Notes under the pieces: model-generated
What the model was told of the DNA's origin: nothing
What the model saw: only the letters and a program-made list of their open reading frames with translations
Database searches by the model: none
Part shown: in pieces, positions 11,870 through 23,132 of the stretch
Numbering within the stretch: position 1 is the first letter of the stretch
Layout: the number at the start of each line of letters is the position of its first letter
Assembly (NCBI GenBank): GCA_015680685.1
Contig: MNCI01010141.1
Span: forward strand, 180,073 to 244,072
Origin: Gnetum montanum
Taxonomy: Eukaryota; Streptophyta; Gnetopsida; Gnetales; Gnetaceae
DNA length: 64,000 bases
Direction: 5' to 3'
Translations under genes and position numbers: made by a program

Positions 11870-12600
11870 ATCATTAGTGAGTGCTAAGTTACATGACACT
11901 CTTCAAAAATGATCTTGCAATATTTTCACATGGCCAAATCTATTTTTAGGAGTAAGAAATAATCAACTTATGTTTTCTCCAAATCACTCTTATATGTAAT
12001 TAAATTTTTGGTCCTATTCTTAAATTAAGTATTTGTAATTACAAGATCATTAACACTTTCAAATAACAATAATAAATATCCCATATCATTGTACTATTTA
12101 AATTAACATATTTTATGAATGATGTTATATCTCATTTTCATAGATCCAACATGATCATTAAAATACCCTCCAATAAATATGCTTTCTTACTAGGGAGTTT
12201 CTTGAAGCACCTGGTCCATACAATCATAAGAATCATGCTTGATAAAATTTTCTAGCCAGTTTGTGTAGCATGTATGCTGATGATATTAATGCTCTCATTT
12301 CTAAGCACAAGTTTAATGCCCATAATTTGATCATCATGGTGATATATTTCATTACTTTATCTTTGATAGATTGATCAATGATTACACCTACTTCTTTTTT
12401 GTAATTTTCTTTTCTTGAGTAGAAGAGTTTGTAATAATATCCTAATTCTTTAGTTCTCTCCCCATTCTATCATGTTTCTTGAAGGTAGGCAATGTTGAAT
12501 CTTTGTTTATTTATGGCATTGGTAATTTCAAAGGCCTTTTTATTGAAAATGCTAATGCCCCAAGTTGTCAGCTAACATTTCTATCACTAGAATTCTTTAT
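11870..12600 (-). pseudogene. LINE (L1-type) endonuclease domain, fossil
   Basis: Reading the minus strand across frameshifts gives an ordered endonuclease/exonuclease/phosphatase domain: TTWGISIFNKKAFEITNAIN and IAYLQET (about 12480-12560), NGERTKELGYYYKLFYSRKE and EVGVIIDQSIKDKVMKYI (about 12350-12450), a decayed ISAYAPQ-like site, FIGGYFNDHVGS (normally GGDFNGHVG, about 12150), NDLVITNT and LITYKSDLEKT (about 11980-12060), and a KIIFEECHVT-HSLMII end (about 11880). This is the N-terminal half of a plant LINE ORF2. The RT half would lie at lower coordinates and is cut off by the element A LTR. No single long ORF survives. Confidence 0.75.
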
Positions 12601-12639
12601 CCGTATTCATCCCTAATGTGGAAACCCTTATATACTTTT

Positions 12640-14770
12640 GATAACGTCTGGGAGATAATGTTGTGTATCATTTTTTAAGGATGCCTTAGCAAGCCATTAC
12701 ACATTTTTTATAGCAACTGGGCCTTATGAACACTAGACATTACATATGGAAAATTCCCTAGCATCTATAAAATTTAAAAAAACATTCATTCATGAAATTT
12801 GATAAGGTTTTATAGTTGGTTATGAACCTAATGCTAACCCTTATCTTTTCATATAGGCTTGGGATTAGTATTAGCAAATTTTATGCAACTAGATCATGAT
12901 TAGTAAATTTTTACATTACTTACTATGACATGGCTATGACCTGGTTGTGGCCTACCATGACTATTTGAATTTATAGAAATACAATGAAACCCTTAAGTAC
13001 ATTCAAATTGCAACTTTTAACCTTTATAAAGCCTTAGTGTAATCTAAGTATGACTTGGACATGGCTCACTTCTACAACAATTTAACAAAAATAAGTATCC
13101 TAGTAATCAAATTGCGATTCCAAGAAATAATTACATCATGTTCAATAATATACTAGTATCCCTAAGAAGTAACAATAGATACTTGTAGTTTTCCTAATGC
13201 CCTCTAAGATCTAGTAAATCATATTCATACAAAATCAATATTGAATCATGTAAATCTTTGGCAATAGAATATCAAATCTTCATGTAAATATCCACTAAAA
13301 CTTCAAAACATGCAATCAAATGTATTTGCTCTAGTAATCAAGTCTCACAAGCATGCATACAAATAAAAAATGGTAAAAATAAGAAATTGATAAACATTAC
13401 TCATGGAAACCTAAAGGATCATAAAAATGATCTATATGACATCCAAGATTCACTAGAACTTGAATTGAAACTCTTGAACTATAACCTACTCAAAACCAAC
13501 TTCCCAATGTCCCAAAAATAATGAAAATCCATAAAAATTCCAATGAGAATGCAGAAATGAAAGAATCTAATAAAAAATAGAGAATCATGATAAAACTTAA
13601 CAAGAAGAAAAAGGAATTATGTTTACATGATTTATATATAATTATATTAACTTTTATTTTAGTTTTGATTTTTAGAAGTTTCCATAAAATTGTTTTGTTC
13701 AAATAATACTAAGAGATCCACACTCATAACTTACATACAGAGCATCTGAATAAAATCTTAATTAAACCTATAAAGTTAATTATCACATCCCTATTCCCAA
13801 ATGATGTTGTTGCCTAATGAAGATGGCGTCTCTTCATAACAAGTGTTATGGTCATCTTAACAAGACCTAAATTTGTAGTTCTAATTGAGACTTGAAAGGG
13901 CATGTTGTAATAATATACGTGTCTCTTGAGGTAACCTTTAGGGGTTTGACTGAAGGCATTTATACGTAGGATTAGAGGTCATGCCAGGCATGGAGTGGTG
14001 GAGTCGGTAAAGGCAAGTCACGGGAAGTTGGGTGAAGTGGGATAGGAAGTGGATTGTCCATCCCTTCTAGCCAAGTTATAGGACTAACCATGGTGGCAAT
14101 GTTGAATTAGCTCTAAGGGATAGATGCCAAAGGAAGAAAACCCCAAGGAACACTCTCTAAGCATGATCTGAATACACTATTCCATATCAATAAAGCATTA
14201 TTTTCTTTCTCTTTCTGCATTTTTTCTATCATTTCCTTTATATATAATGCTAAATATCACATATATTTTGCATTTGGTATATTTTCTTCATACTCATAAT
14301 ATATAATATATCATATATTTGACATTTTCCATGACATATGGGGACAGGATGTCATAATGCCATCAACACAACAGAACCTTAATATCAATTCATCATAACA
14401 TGATTTTCCAAAAAATACTAACTCTCTAATGTACATAATATCATAACACAATCTATGAAAAACCACTAGTATCATAGTCATATATGTATAACATGGTATC
14501 ACATGAATTGAGATCATAGCTATTGATGCTTATTCTTCCCCTACTATTCTAGTACCCTACTAGCTACAAATATCACACTATACATTTAGTAAGATTAATG
14601 TGCATAATCATGGTAAGTCAGAATCATAATCTTAATATTATAAGCTCTTAAAAAATATCAATAAATAATCATAACTAGCTATACAACCCTCATAAACCCA
14701 AACATATCTAATCACATGCATAAGAAACATAACATAATATCATGGAGCCCTATGGTAAGGAGTTACACTC
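12640..14770. other. AT-rich spacer without recognisable genes
   Basis: No reading frame here resembles a protein I recognise. A stretch at about 13960-14220 ends with TATCAATAAAGCATTATTTTC, which looks like the transcript end of an LTR on the plus strand, but I found no partner or termini. Simple AT runs (ATATATAATATATC) occur near 14290-14320. Confidence 0.5.
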
Positions 14771-16215
14771 TTTACACATGAATATTGCTCTTAGAAGATC
14801 TCTAGATACTCAACTTGCATATTTAACTCTACTTTTCATGTTGTCTTACGTGGTTCACATTTATTCCAAAACATCTTCATCATATTTACTTTCTTGCTAT
14901 GAAGCTGCCAAACTATCCTATTAATGATCTAAACTAATCCCTCTACATAAGTAATATTGGACTATAGTTATAGCACTACCCAATCTATGACATGTGTCTT
15001 ATCTAATACATATCTGCTTAACATAAACACATGGAAAACACCATGTATCCCTACTAGTTATGGTGGTGATGACAATCTATAAGCCATGTTGCCAAATATC
15101 TCCAATATCATAAATTATCCAATGTACCTAGTTGCATATTTTTCCTTTCATCCAAATTGCTTTAGGTCCTTCAAGGATAACATACTAAGAAACATATGAT
15201 TATTAATTATAAAATATAATATTTTCATACATTAAATGACATCAAATGCCTACTTGTCCTATGATACTCTTAGCTAATCTTATATAATTTAAACCTACTT
15301 TGTGTTCTACAACATCAAATTTTTTTTTACATAAGGTCTATCATCAATAGTATTCCAACACAACAAGGTTATGCATAGTTAGCCCTATAACATCTCATAT
15401 AGGGTTCTTATAACTATTATTATAAGTAAAATTTACAAGAGGAAACATCTAATCTCAACTATCTTTTTATTGGAGGATAGATGCATATAACATATTTTTT
15501 GAGTTTTGATTTACCCACTTTGTCTGCTTATTGGTCTTACATGAAATGCTAAACTTAGGTTTAGTTATGTGTCCTTAACCCTCTACAATTGTTTCTTAAA
15601 ATGGGATATAAATATTACATTTCAATTACTGATAATCTTCCATGGAATACCATGTAACTAAACAATCTCTATGATGTATAATGTATAACTAGGTTATCTT
15701 CCCTATGTCCACTATAGCTCTAGTAGAAAGGAAGTAAATAGACTTTGTAAACAAGTCTACAATCACATATATAGCATCATGCCCTCTTTGACTATGATGT
15801 AACTCAATAATAAAATTCATCCCAATAGTCTCTCACTTTCACAATAGAATATCAAGGGAGTGTAATGATCCACTAGCTCTTTGATGATGTATCTTCATTT
15901 GATGGCATACTAGGAAGTCAAAAACATATTTACCAACATCTCTCTTAATACCAAGCCATCAATAGCTATGTTAGAAGCTATAGTACATCTTGTTACTACT
16001 ATCATGCATTTGATATTTACTCATGTATGTCTCATCTAATAGTCAAAAAGATAACATAATTGAAATACGTATTCAGTCATCTCTTCAAAGCACACCTTGA
16101 TTGTTAATTCTAATGGCTCCATCTAGAGTAACCTATTTCTCCAACTCTCTACTCCAAGAATCCTACTATTGAAAATTCCATAAATTATCATAAAAATTTA
16201 ACTAAATAATCAAAT
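14770..16215 (-). pseudogene. Chromovirus (Ty3/gypsy) integrase with chromodomain-like tail, fossil
   Basis: Minus-strand translation, allowing frame changes, gives in order: a decayed H2C2 zinc region (KYQMHDSSNKMYYSF, then GIKRDVGKYVFDF, about 15900-16020); the core start ETIGMNFIIELHHSQRGHDA and IYVIVDLFTKSIYFLSTRA (about 15680-15830); AFHVRPISRQSG for AFHPQTDGQSE (about 15540); FTYNNSYKNP (about 15410); the C-terminal module MFLSMLSLKDLKQFG, YATRYIG, VGIHGVFHVFMLSRYV and THVIDW (about 14980-15200); and a chromodomain-like MMKMFWNKCEPRKTT with MQVEYLEIF (about 14790-14870). This pattern is diagnostic of plant chromoviruses. The first catalytic Asp is Asn (MNFI), and stops are numerous. It is cut off by the element B LTR at 16235. 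Confidence 0.8.
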
Positions 16216-16234
16216 TACTTAGTTTATTAATCAT

Positions 16235-17026
16235 TGATGAGCCATGATATCGCGTACGTGATATCGCATACACGATATCACATCCACCATCTTCTATAAA
16301 TGAGAGGCAGCGCCTTATGTTCCAAGAAGTAAGACTTAGACCCCTAGCTAGAATCTTGCAGTTTAGTCATTCTAGAGTTAGAATAATTTCTGTGTGCCAG
16401 TAGTAGGAGTCATAGAATGAATGGATCTTTATTTGAGCAATTTGTACCTGATCACACGTTTGTGTATGACAATAAAGAGGAACTTTATGATAAACCTTGC
16501 AGCATACAAACTAAGCTAATTAGTAATTAATTATTGTTGAATGTTTAATGCTTTCCTAGCTAATTAATCTCTCTCTCAACCTTCGATCCTCTTAGTTAAG
16601 TACACTCAGTACGACCGCTTCGAGCATGTGTGTAGCGCTTGGTAACCCAGTAACGAGTAGCATTTGGTAATCCCAGTAGCGTTGCACTAGTTCAAGATGT
16701 GTACAGAAAGTGGGAACAGATATTGGTGTCAGGAACATTTAGAAGTTAGTTAATGAATAGTTAATATAAGTTAGTCCCTTAGTTCTCTCTCCCTTTCCTT
16801 TATTACCATAAGACATAAAAAATATAAAAGTTATAAAAATCGTATACCTCAAGCTTACTTAACCATACAATCATGACAATACAAGTAATTTTGGGAAGAC
16901 AATGATTGATTAACCTTGAGTGTTCCATTAAGGCACGTAAGTACTTAGTCCTTGGAGTTCAACTGGATTGCACATGAGATGCTCGTATTCATATGGTTGA
17001 GTGTAGGGGTACCTCGTCACTCATCA
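16235..17026 (+). repeat. 5' LTR of element B (792 bp)
   Basis: It begins TGATGAGCC and ends CACTCATCA, and is followed by a primer binding site. The U3 is packed with GATATC palindromes (CGATATC/TGATATC, about 16244-16285), then TATAAA at 16295-16300. The 3' part (GGTAACCCAGTAACG, AGATGTGTAC, GTATGGTTGAGTGTAGGGGTACCTCG) is shared with the LTRs of C and E, so B, C and E form one LTR family. Confidence 0.88.
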
Positions 17027-17046
17027 TTAGCACCATTGCCAGGGAC
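17027..17046 (+). promoter_or_regulatory. Primer binding site of element B
   Basis: TTAGCACCATTGCCAGGGAC follows the LTR directly. It is a variant of the tRNA-Asp-type site TGGCGCCGTTGCCGGGGA. The differences at the two CpG positions are C-to-T or G-to-A. Confidence 0.75.
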
Positions 17047-17170
17047 TTAGTTGTTTGTGCATTGCGTAGAACATAGGAAATCATTCATATCATTGGAACG
17101 CTAGAACGAACCCTTACGGTTAATCAAAGAAAGATAAGCTAATGGTACATTGCACACCGAACAAGATAAA

Positions 17171-19620
17171 ATGTCTTCTTCTTCGCATAAGAGCACTTCA
17201 TCACCTAGGACTAACATAAGAGGCAGTCAGTGACATAATACACGTAACCAAGATCTACTAGTTCCTCAATAGTTTCAGGTGGTATATACTCATCACAATG
17301 AGTATGTACCTAATTTCACCTTTATTCTCCAATAAGATGAACAACTGCATTGGAAAGACTTGGAGGGTAACATAGTGTTTCCTCCAGACCGATCAGTCCC
17401 CAACATGCTCCTTCGTGCTCTTACATGAATAGGCATGCGGCTTTTATATGTGGAATATGTTGCATGCGATCATGACATAAGGGACTATCATCCCACAGAA
17501 GCGCAACGTCAAAGGTACTTGCGACAGGAGAGATACAATACATCCTTGAAGGGTAAATGGCCCCATAACACTTCGCATGTCTTGAGCGAAATTGAGGGTG
17601 GTGAACCTACTTCAACAGGTTCCCCACAAAATGATGTTCCTCCTCCTAACGATGCTCAAGAGGTGGTGTATGAGAACCTTCACTCCACTATTTACAACCC
17701 TGGTTCTGGTATCCACGAACACAAAGTGTTCAATGAGGGAACACAAAGACACGATAAGGGCAGATGTTCTGATCATGATCATAATCAAGGCCGAGACCAC
17801 CAAAGAGAAGGTAGAAAACATCATCATGGTGATGGTTCTCCTTCTTCTTCACCTTCATCATCATCTTCACCCTCTCCTTTAGTGTCTAGACGTAGTCATA
17901 GGGAAACCAAGTGTGAGGATAAAGGAAAATAGAGTGAAAAACATCAACGAGACAATCAAGAATGAGGATGAGGGCACTCAAAGGTATCAAGGAATAGAAG
18001 AAGGGAGAGTAGGGAACTACGTAGAGAGCATAGACATGATGAACGAGATGATCATAAAGAACCCCTACTCACAACTAGAAGCATGCTAGATATAATTGAG
18101 GCCATAAGAGTTCCAACAAGGCACCTAAAGGATAGTAGGATCAAGAGGTTAGACATGAAAAAAATTCCACAATTTGAAGGGGGATACAACACTAATCCTT
18201 AATATCATTTACAAGAATTCCATGATGCATGTTCCTTGCAAAACATAGAAAACGAATAGAAAAAACTAAAGTTGTTCCGAAGGACACTAGTGAAAGAAGC
18301 TGAAAGCTAGTACCGATTCTTAGAACTAGAATCCATTTGAAGGTGGAGTACAATGTTAGAACTATTCAATGATAAGTACCAAATGTACTCCCGAGTCTCT
18401 AACTTGTGAAAGAAAATCCAAGGATGGAAGCAAGAAAATCATGAACCCTTGGATGCTACCATGGGCCACTATTACACACTATTACATCGTTGCCCTGGCC
18501 ATGGTTATTCGTAGCAGGATCAACTACACCTTCTTGTGGATGGTCTTAAGTATGAAACAAGAAGAACCCTTGAAACGTATGCCTAAGGAAGATTATCAGA
18601 TCTTAAGTCTCATCAAGTTCATAGATTGCTAGAACAAGTAGCCAAAGAAGAAGGGGAGCTATGAAAGAGAGAAAGTGTGGAATAGTACAATCGAGATCCT
18701 TTCCTCTGAAAAAGGGGAGTGAGATTTTGTGAGGAGGAAGAAGAGTCACCACTTGAAGAGATGGTGAATAGGAAAAATTTTCTGCTCCAAAAGTTAACAA
18801 CAGAAGTATTTACAAAGGTAGACCAAATGTGGGACTCCCTGGATAGTAGGTTTAAAACTATTCTTAAAATTGTAGAGTCTAGGGAGTGAGGTAGTGACCA
18901 TGACAAAAAGAAAAAGAGAGAAGTGGACAATGCATGTAACAAGGGTAAGGGAAAAATGGCCATCACAGAAGAGGTTGTGGATTTAGACATGAACAATGAC
19001 AATGGATGTGAGATATGCCAATACAACCATCCTAAGGGATGTTGCCTAGTGATCTCAAATCTACAAGATTCTAGGGTGTATGCACTCAACCCATGACTGA
19101 ATAAATGGCAAGCACCCTGACGGTTACCTTATCCCTAAGGTAATCCAAGGCAGTTCCACCAACCTTCAACATATTATCCAAGTGGAACTTCACCATAACC
19201 TGTTGAGCAACATCAACAGTGGCAATACCCATAGTCATGGGGGATGCCACCACCAAGGCAACAATACCCATACTAGTAACCCAACCCATATAGCTACTAT
19301 GTGCATCATCCAATCTCTTCACGTGACTCTATTAGTCATGTTACACCATAACATCACTACCAAGCTTGGGAGTATTATAGAATTCCTTCTCCTAGGGGAG
19401 ATAAACCACAAACATATCATCCTCCAAATCCATCTACAACTCTCACACCAATAGCTCCATTACCACCCACTCTAGCAATGTAAGGGGAACTCCTTACTTA
19501 ACAGTAGTAACACAATGCCACGAGGGCTGTGAATCTACAACTTGTTGTTGGTGCTGAAAATCATATGAAGAAAAGACCTTTCTTTAGAACCAATAGTCCA
19601 ACCAAGCCCTCACAACCATA
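17171..19620 (+). pseudogene. Gag of element B, degenerate
   Basis: The start ATGTCTTCTTCTTCG at 17171 lies 125 bases after the primer binding site. The longest open part (17435-17932) is a hydrophilic His/Ser/Arg-rich N-terminal region. The capsid region follows with LKDSRIKRLDMKKIPQFEGGY and EFHDACSLQNIEN (about 18130-18255), matching elements A and C. A zinc-knuckle-like CEICQYNHPKGCC lies at about 19010-19050 (C-x2-C-x3-H-x4-C). A Pro/Gln/Tyr-rich tail (QYPQSWGMPPP-like once stops are read through, about 19225-19250) leads to the protease. Several stops and frame changes interrupt it. Confidence 0.75.
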
Positions 19621-19621
19621 A

Positions 19622-20434
19622 GTGGTTGAACCTTTGAATGCCTCCCTATCAAATAAGTCTTCAAAGCTCCCATCAAACCAAACATCGAGCTCAACACATA
19701 TGGTTATGTTAACACATGTCTTTACTGACTGGACTAAGGTTGGCCACCTTCCTAAGAAATTATTTGATCCTGGAAGCCCTCTAATCTATCTCCAAATCAC
19801 TGGGAATGAGCCATGTAAAGCTCTTCTGGACTTAGGTTTCGGAGTCAACCTAATATCACAAGAGATGTACAAAAACTGGAACTTTCCTGCATTAAGGAAG
19901 AGCAATATTCACCTAGAGCTGGCCGACCAGTCCATCACTATTCCCTTGGTACTAGTGGAGGACATCGTTGCTACTATGTGTGGGTGGTTTTACCTAGTTG
20001 ATTTCCTAGTGATACAACTAAATAATGATAAAGGGGACTTCCCAATAATAATGGGAAGGGCATGGATAAGTACTATAGATGCACGCCTAGGAATCCATGA
20101 TCTTTTCTTGGAAATATCTAAGGAGAACACTTTTGGAAAGATCAAGAAGAAGAAGGTTCCATGCATCGCATATAGTGATACAAGGTGCAATTGCATGCAG
20201 AGATCATGGGTTGTGCAAAGTTTAGCATTGCCTGCATGCAACCAATATGCACAAGACCTTAACCGACAAAAGTGCATGTATGCAGCAGCCACACAACAAA
20301 GAGACACCCAATGGATGTTAGCTAATCAAGAGAGAAACTTACTGACATGCATGGAACTAACTGGGAATAACTTGTGCTTACATCGAAAGCATAGATGCAC
20401 TCAAGCAAGTCTGTCACCAACTTCCAAACCTTAA
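19622..20434 (+). pseudogene. Retropepsin-like protease of element B, the longest open frame of this copy
   Basis: A 270-residue open segment. It contains KLFDPGSPLIYLQI, the active-site motif ALLDLGFGVNLIS (residues about 65-77; DLG is usual in Athila/Tat proteases, normally followed by A-S/G), and the C-terminal FPIIMGRAWISTIDARLG (about 142-159), the hydrophobic-hydrophobic-G-R motif of retropepsins. A linker follows, but the expected RT does not. The frame opens without a true start because it belongs to the gag-pol reading. The Phe after DLG is unusual and may reduce activity. Confidence 0.78.
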
Positions 20435-20962
20435 CCTAGAAAACATCAACTTGGAGAAGTTGGAACTTCCTAAAAAAGTTAGACCAAAACCTTAATACGA
20501 GATTATTAGTCAATGTGCAATAGACCAAACCTTATCATGAATTTACAATGATCATTGCACATGGTACCTCTAGGAAGGGATGACCCTGCTCACTATTTTG
20601 GATCTCCTCCTTCCAACTCAGTTATGGGGGAGATGGCCACCTCTGCTAACCAATTGAGGCCCTCAGTCCCTTTGTTAAGTTTTTGTTTTACATATTTTTC
20701 TTTTACAAATTTCTTTAACTTTTCTTGTTTTTGTTTTGCAACATCGTTATACTTTTTCATTTCTTTGTGTGATTGTTTGTTTTTCTTGTTTTTATTTTTT
20801 GTTTTTGTTTGGTTTGTTTTTATTTTTGTTTTTTTTGTTCTTGTTTTTGTCTTCATTTTTTTCATTAGGTTCATCACCTAATAAGAGATCTTGATGGTGG
20901 TATGAACTATATTCTATTGATTGCTAATGTTTGATTTTTACCTATGAGTTATAATGTTGATA
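20435..20962 (+). other. Post-pol spacer of element B with polypurine-like motif and T-rich tract
   Basis: CTCAGTTATGGGGGAGATGG at 20617-20636 and the flanking TCTCCTCCTTCCAAC match the end of pol in element A, marking the downstream edge of the pol deletion. A long T-rich tract (about 20680-20870) follows. Similar T-rich tracts follow gag in C (44850-44960) and E (on the minus strand). No gene is seen. Confidence 0.6.
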
Positions 20963-20967
20963 CTAAG
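20963..20967 (+). repeat. Target-site duplication of element C, left copy
   Basis: CTAAG directly precedes the LTR TGATGGG. The identical CTAAG follows the 3' LTR at 50413-50417. Confidence 0.85.
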
Positions 20968-21791
20968 TGATGGGATGCAATATCGCATAGGCCACGATAT
21001 TGCGTACGTGATATCGTGTCTTCCCCTACGATATCGTAGTCCGCTGCAATGTCTATAAATAAGAAGTGGCCCTCCCTTGTTCAAACATATAGGAGTTAGA
21101 TTGTAGCTAGACTCTGGCAGTTTGACCCTCGAGAGTTGGATTATTTTTCCCATGTCTACCCATAGTGTGGTGAATGTAATTGTACGACATCCTTTATTCG
21201 AGTGTGATATACTTGGACATGCACATGATTGGCAATAAAGATTGAGATTACTTCATCATTGCAGCATTCACTTTGTTATTTATTTATTTAATTAATTGTT
21301 ATTTACTGCTTTCCTAATTAGTTTCTCTCACCCTTAAACTCCTAGTAATGTAGAATGAGTATGACTTGATTACAAGCATTTAAGTGTGACTACTTGGTAA
21401 CCTAATGGCGTACCTAGGATCTACGCTTGGTAATCCTAGTGGTAGTCGTGCATGAAGTCCAAGATGTGTACGGATGATCAAGGAATAGATGCTCATCATA
21501 CTTAGGCTAGATTAGATTCTCCTACCCTTTCTCTCCTAGCTTAGCTTAGTTAATTATTACTTTCCACTGCTTTCAGGAGTAGCATTAGATTAGGAACACA
21601 TCATACACCTCACTCTGGACTAGACCATACGTGAAAATTATAATACTAGTCCAAGTGGGAAGACAGTGAACTACGACCTAAGGTTAACGATCTAGGTGCC
21701 ACAACTAGTCCATCTGCGGAGTTCAACCAGATCGTGCGTGAAAACGCTCGTATTCGTATGGTTGAGTGTAGGGGTATCTCACCACTCATCA
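20968..21791 (+). repeat. 5' LTR of element C (824 bp)
   Basis: TGATGGG...CACTCATCA termini. The U3 has several GATATC/AATATC palindromes and TATAAAT at 21054-21060. It aligns end to end with 49651-50412 except for a deletion of roughly 65 bases in the 3' copy (after TTATTACTTT near 50245). Confidence 0.92.
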
Positions 21792-21812
21792 TAGGTGCCA
21801 TTGCCGAGGACA
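21792..21812 (+). promoter_or_regulatory. Primer binding site of element C
   Basis: TAGGTGCCATTGCCGAGGAC lies directly after the LTR. It is a tRNA-Asp-type site with CpG-type changes (GCGCC to GTGCC, CGTTG to CATTG). Confidence 0.78.
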
Positions 21813-21931
21813 GTGCTAGTTATCTAGATTAGTTATATCATACAAGGTCACTGTAAAGGACTTAATGATATATCTTTTATAAAGAAATAATTATTAAAAG
21901 TCACATACAAATTTCACACAACTTCACAACA

Positions 21932-23132
21932 ATGCCTCTCCTACAAGATGATAATCACGCCACTGAGGAAGTTCATTGGAGAACCAATGAACTATATGAT
22001 GATGAAGATTGGAGTATACAACCTAAAGTGGGGGTTTCTTATAAACATGAACAAAAACAACATCATCACAACACACGAAGACATAACTTACCTAATGACG
22101 ATGAACCCCTAATGGCCACTACAAGCCTAACGCAAATACACGAGGCTATTCGAATCTCACATAGGCATCGTAAAGAGAGCCGACTACCCATGCTTGATTT
22201 AAACAACTTTCCTACATTTTCAGGAGGCTATGACTTAGATCTGTATCAACATTTACAAGCCTTCTATGATTCCTACACATGGAACAACATTGATAATGGG
22301 TGGCAAGACTTAAGCTCTTTCCTGTAACACTCGTTGACCAAGAAAAAGTATGGTATAGATCGTTAAAGCCAAATTCAATACGACGTTGGTCAATAATGGT
22401 AGAAGTCTATAACAAAAAATATCAAACCTACACAAGAGTGTCAGCCTTGAGGAAACAAATCCAAGGATGGAAACAAGCAAAACATAAACCCTTGGACATG
22501 ACCTTAGAAAGGTATTATGCACTATTCAACAACTTTCTAGGCCATGGGTTTTCCGAGGAAAGGCTAATGTACCATATCATTGATGGGCTACGTAATGAAA
22601 CAAGAGAGACCTTAGGAATGTATGCCCAAGGTCAACTATATGGACTATGAACCCATCAAGTTCAAGAGCTTATTAAGTGGGTAGCAAAAGAAGAAGGAGG
22701 ATTAGCTAGATGGGAGAGTGTTGAAAAACATCAATAGGACCAAAATCTCAACTTAAGAAAGGTCCATGATCATAACAAGGAGAAATCAACCAATCTCAAG
22801 GTGGAAACAAAATCTTTGCCAACACAACAAACATTAGAAGAAGTTGAGGCAAAGATCAATAAGATGTTCGAATGGACGTATCAAAAGTGTGGAGAATTCA
22901 TCAACACTATTTTAGATAAAGTTTTGACAACGTAGGACAAAACATTAGACAATCAGAAAGAAGGGATAAGGAAAATAAGAGCTCAACTGCCAATCATATG
23001 TATGAATGTAACATATGCCTGTATGATCATCCCAAGGGCCAATGCCCAATATTGTTACATTTACATGAGCATTGGGGAAACATGTTACATCCATAGTTCA
23101 TACAAAGATACTGTGTTCAATCATGGTGGCAA
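21932..23132 (+). pseudogene. Gag of element C, N-terminal part, interrupted by element II
   Basis: It starts MPLLQDDNHATEEVHWR about 120 bases after the primer binding site. The N-terminal region is charged; NNFPTFSGGYDLDLYQHLQA is followed by the capsid region. A frameshift near 22300-22325 moves the frame to VTLVDQEKVWYRSLKPNS and LERYYALFNNFLGHGFSEER. A knuckle-like CNICLYDHPKGQC lies at about 23010-23048. The same protein is encoded on the minus strand in element E (56313-58295). The reading is cut at 23132 by the LTR of element II and resumes at 44057. Confidence 0.82.

Larger units (their letters stand above)
16235..20962 (+). mobile_element. Element B, 5' part: Athila/Tat-type element lacking pol
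   Basis: LTR, primer binding site, gag and protease are present. The RT, RNase H and integrase region is missing: the sequence passes from protease (to 20434) to a segment at about 20580-20700 that matches the post-integrase region of element A (5030-5110, minus), including the polypurine-like motif. Element C is inserted at 20968 with a CTAAG duplication. B probably resumes at 50418. Confidence 0.75.

Noticed and set aside
19086-19322. Antisense ORF opposite gag of element B, similar to a plus ORF opposite gag of element A (9066-9314)
   Set aside because: The sense strand encodes the Pro/Gln/Tyr-rich Gag tail in both elements; the shared antisense words (LDNM, GGT) are the complement of that conserved low-complexity tail.
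20555-20881. Phe/Val-rich ORF that looks like a membrane protein
   Set aside because: It is the translation of a T-rich tract (TTTGTTTTTG repeats) in a retroelement spacer.
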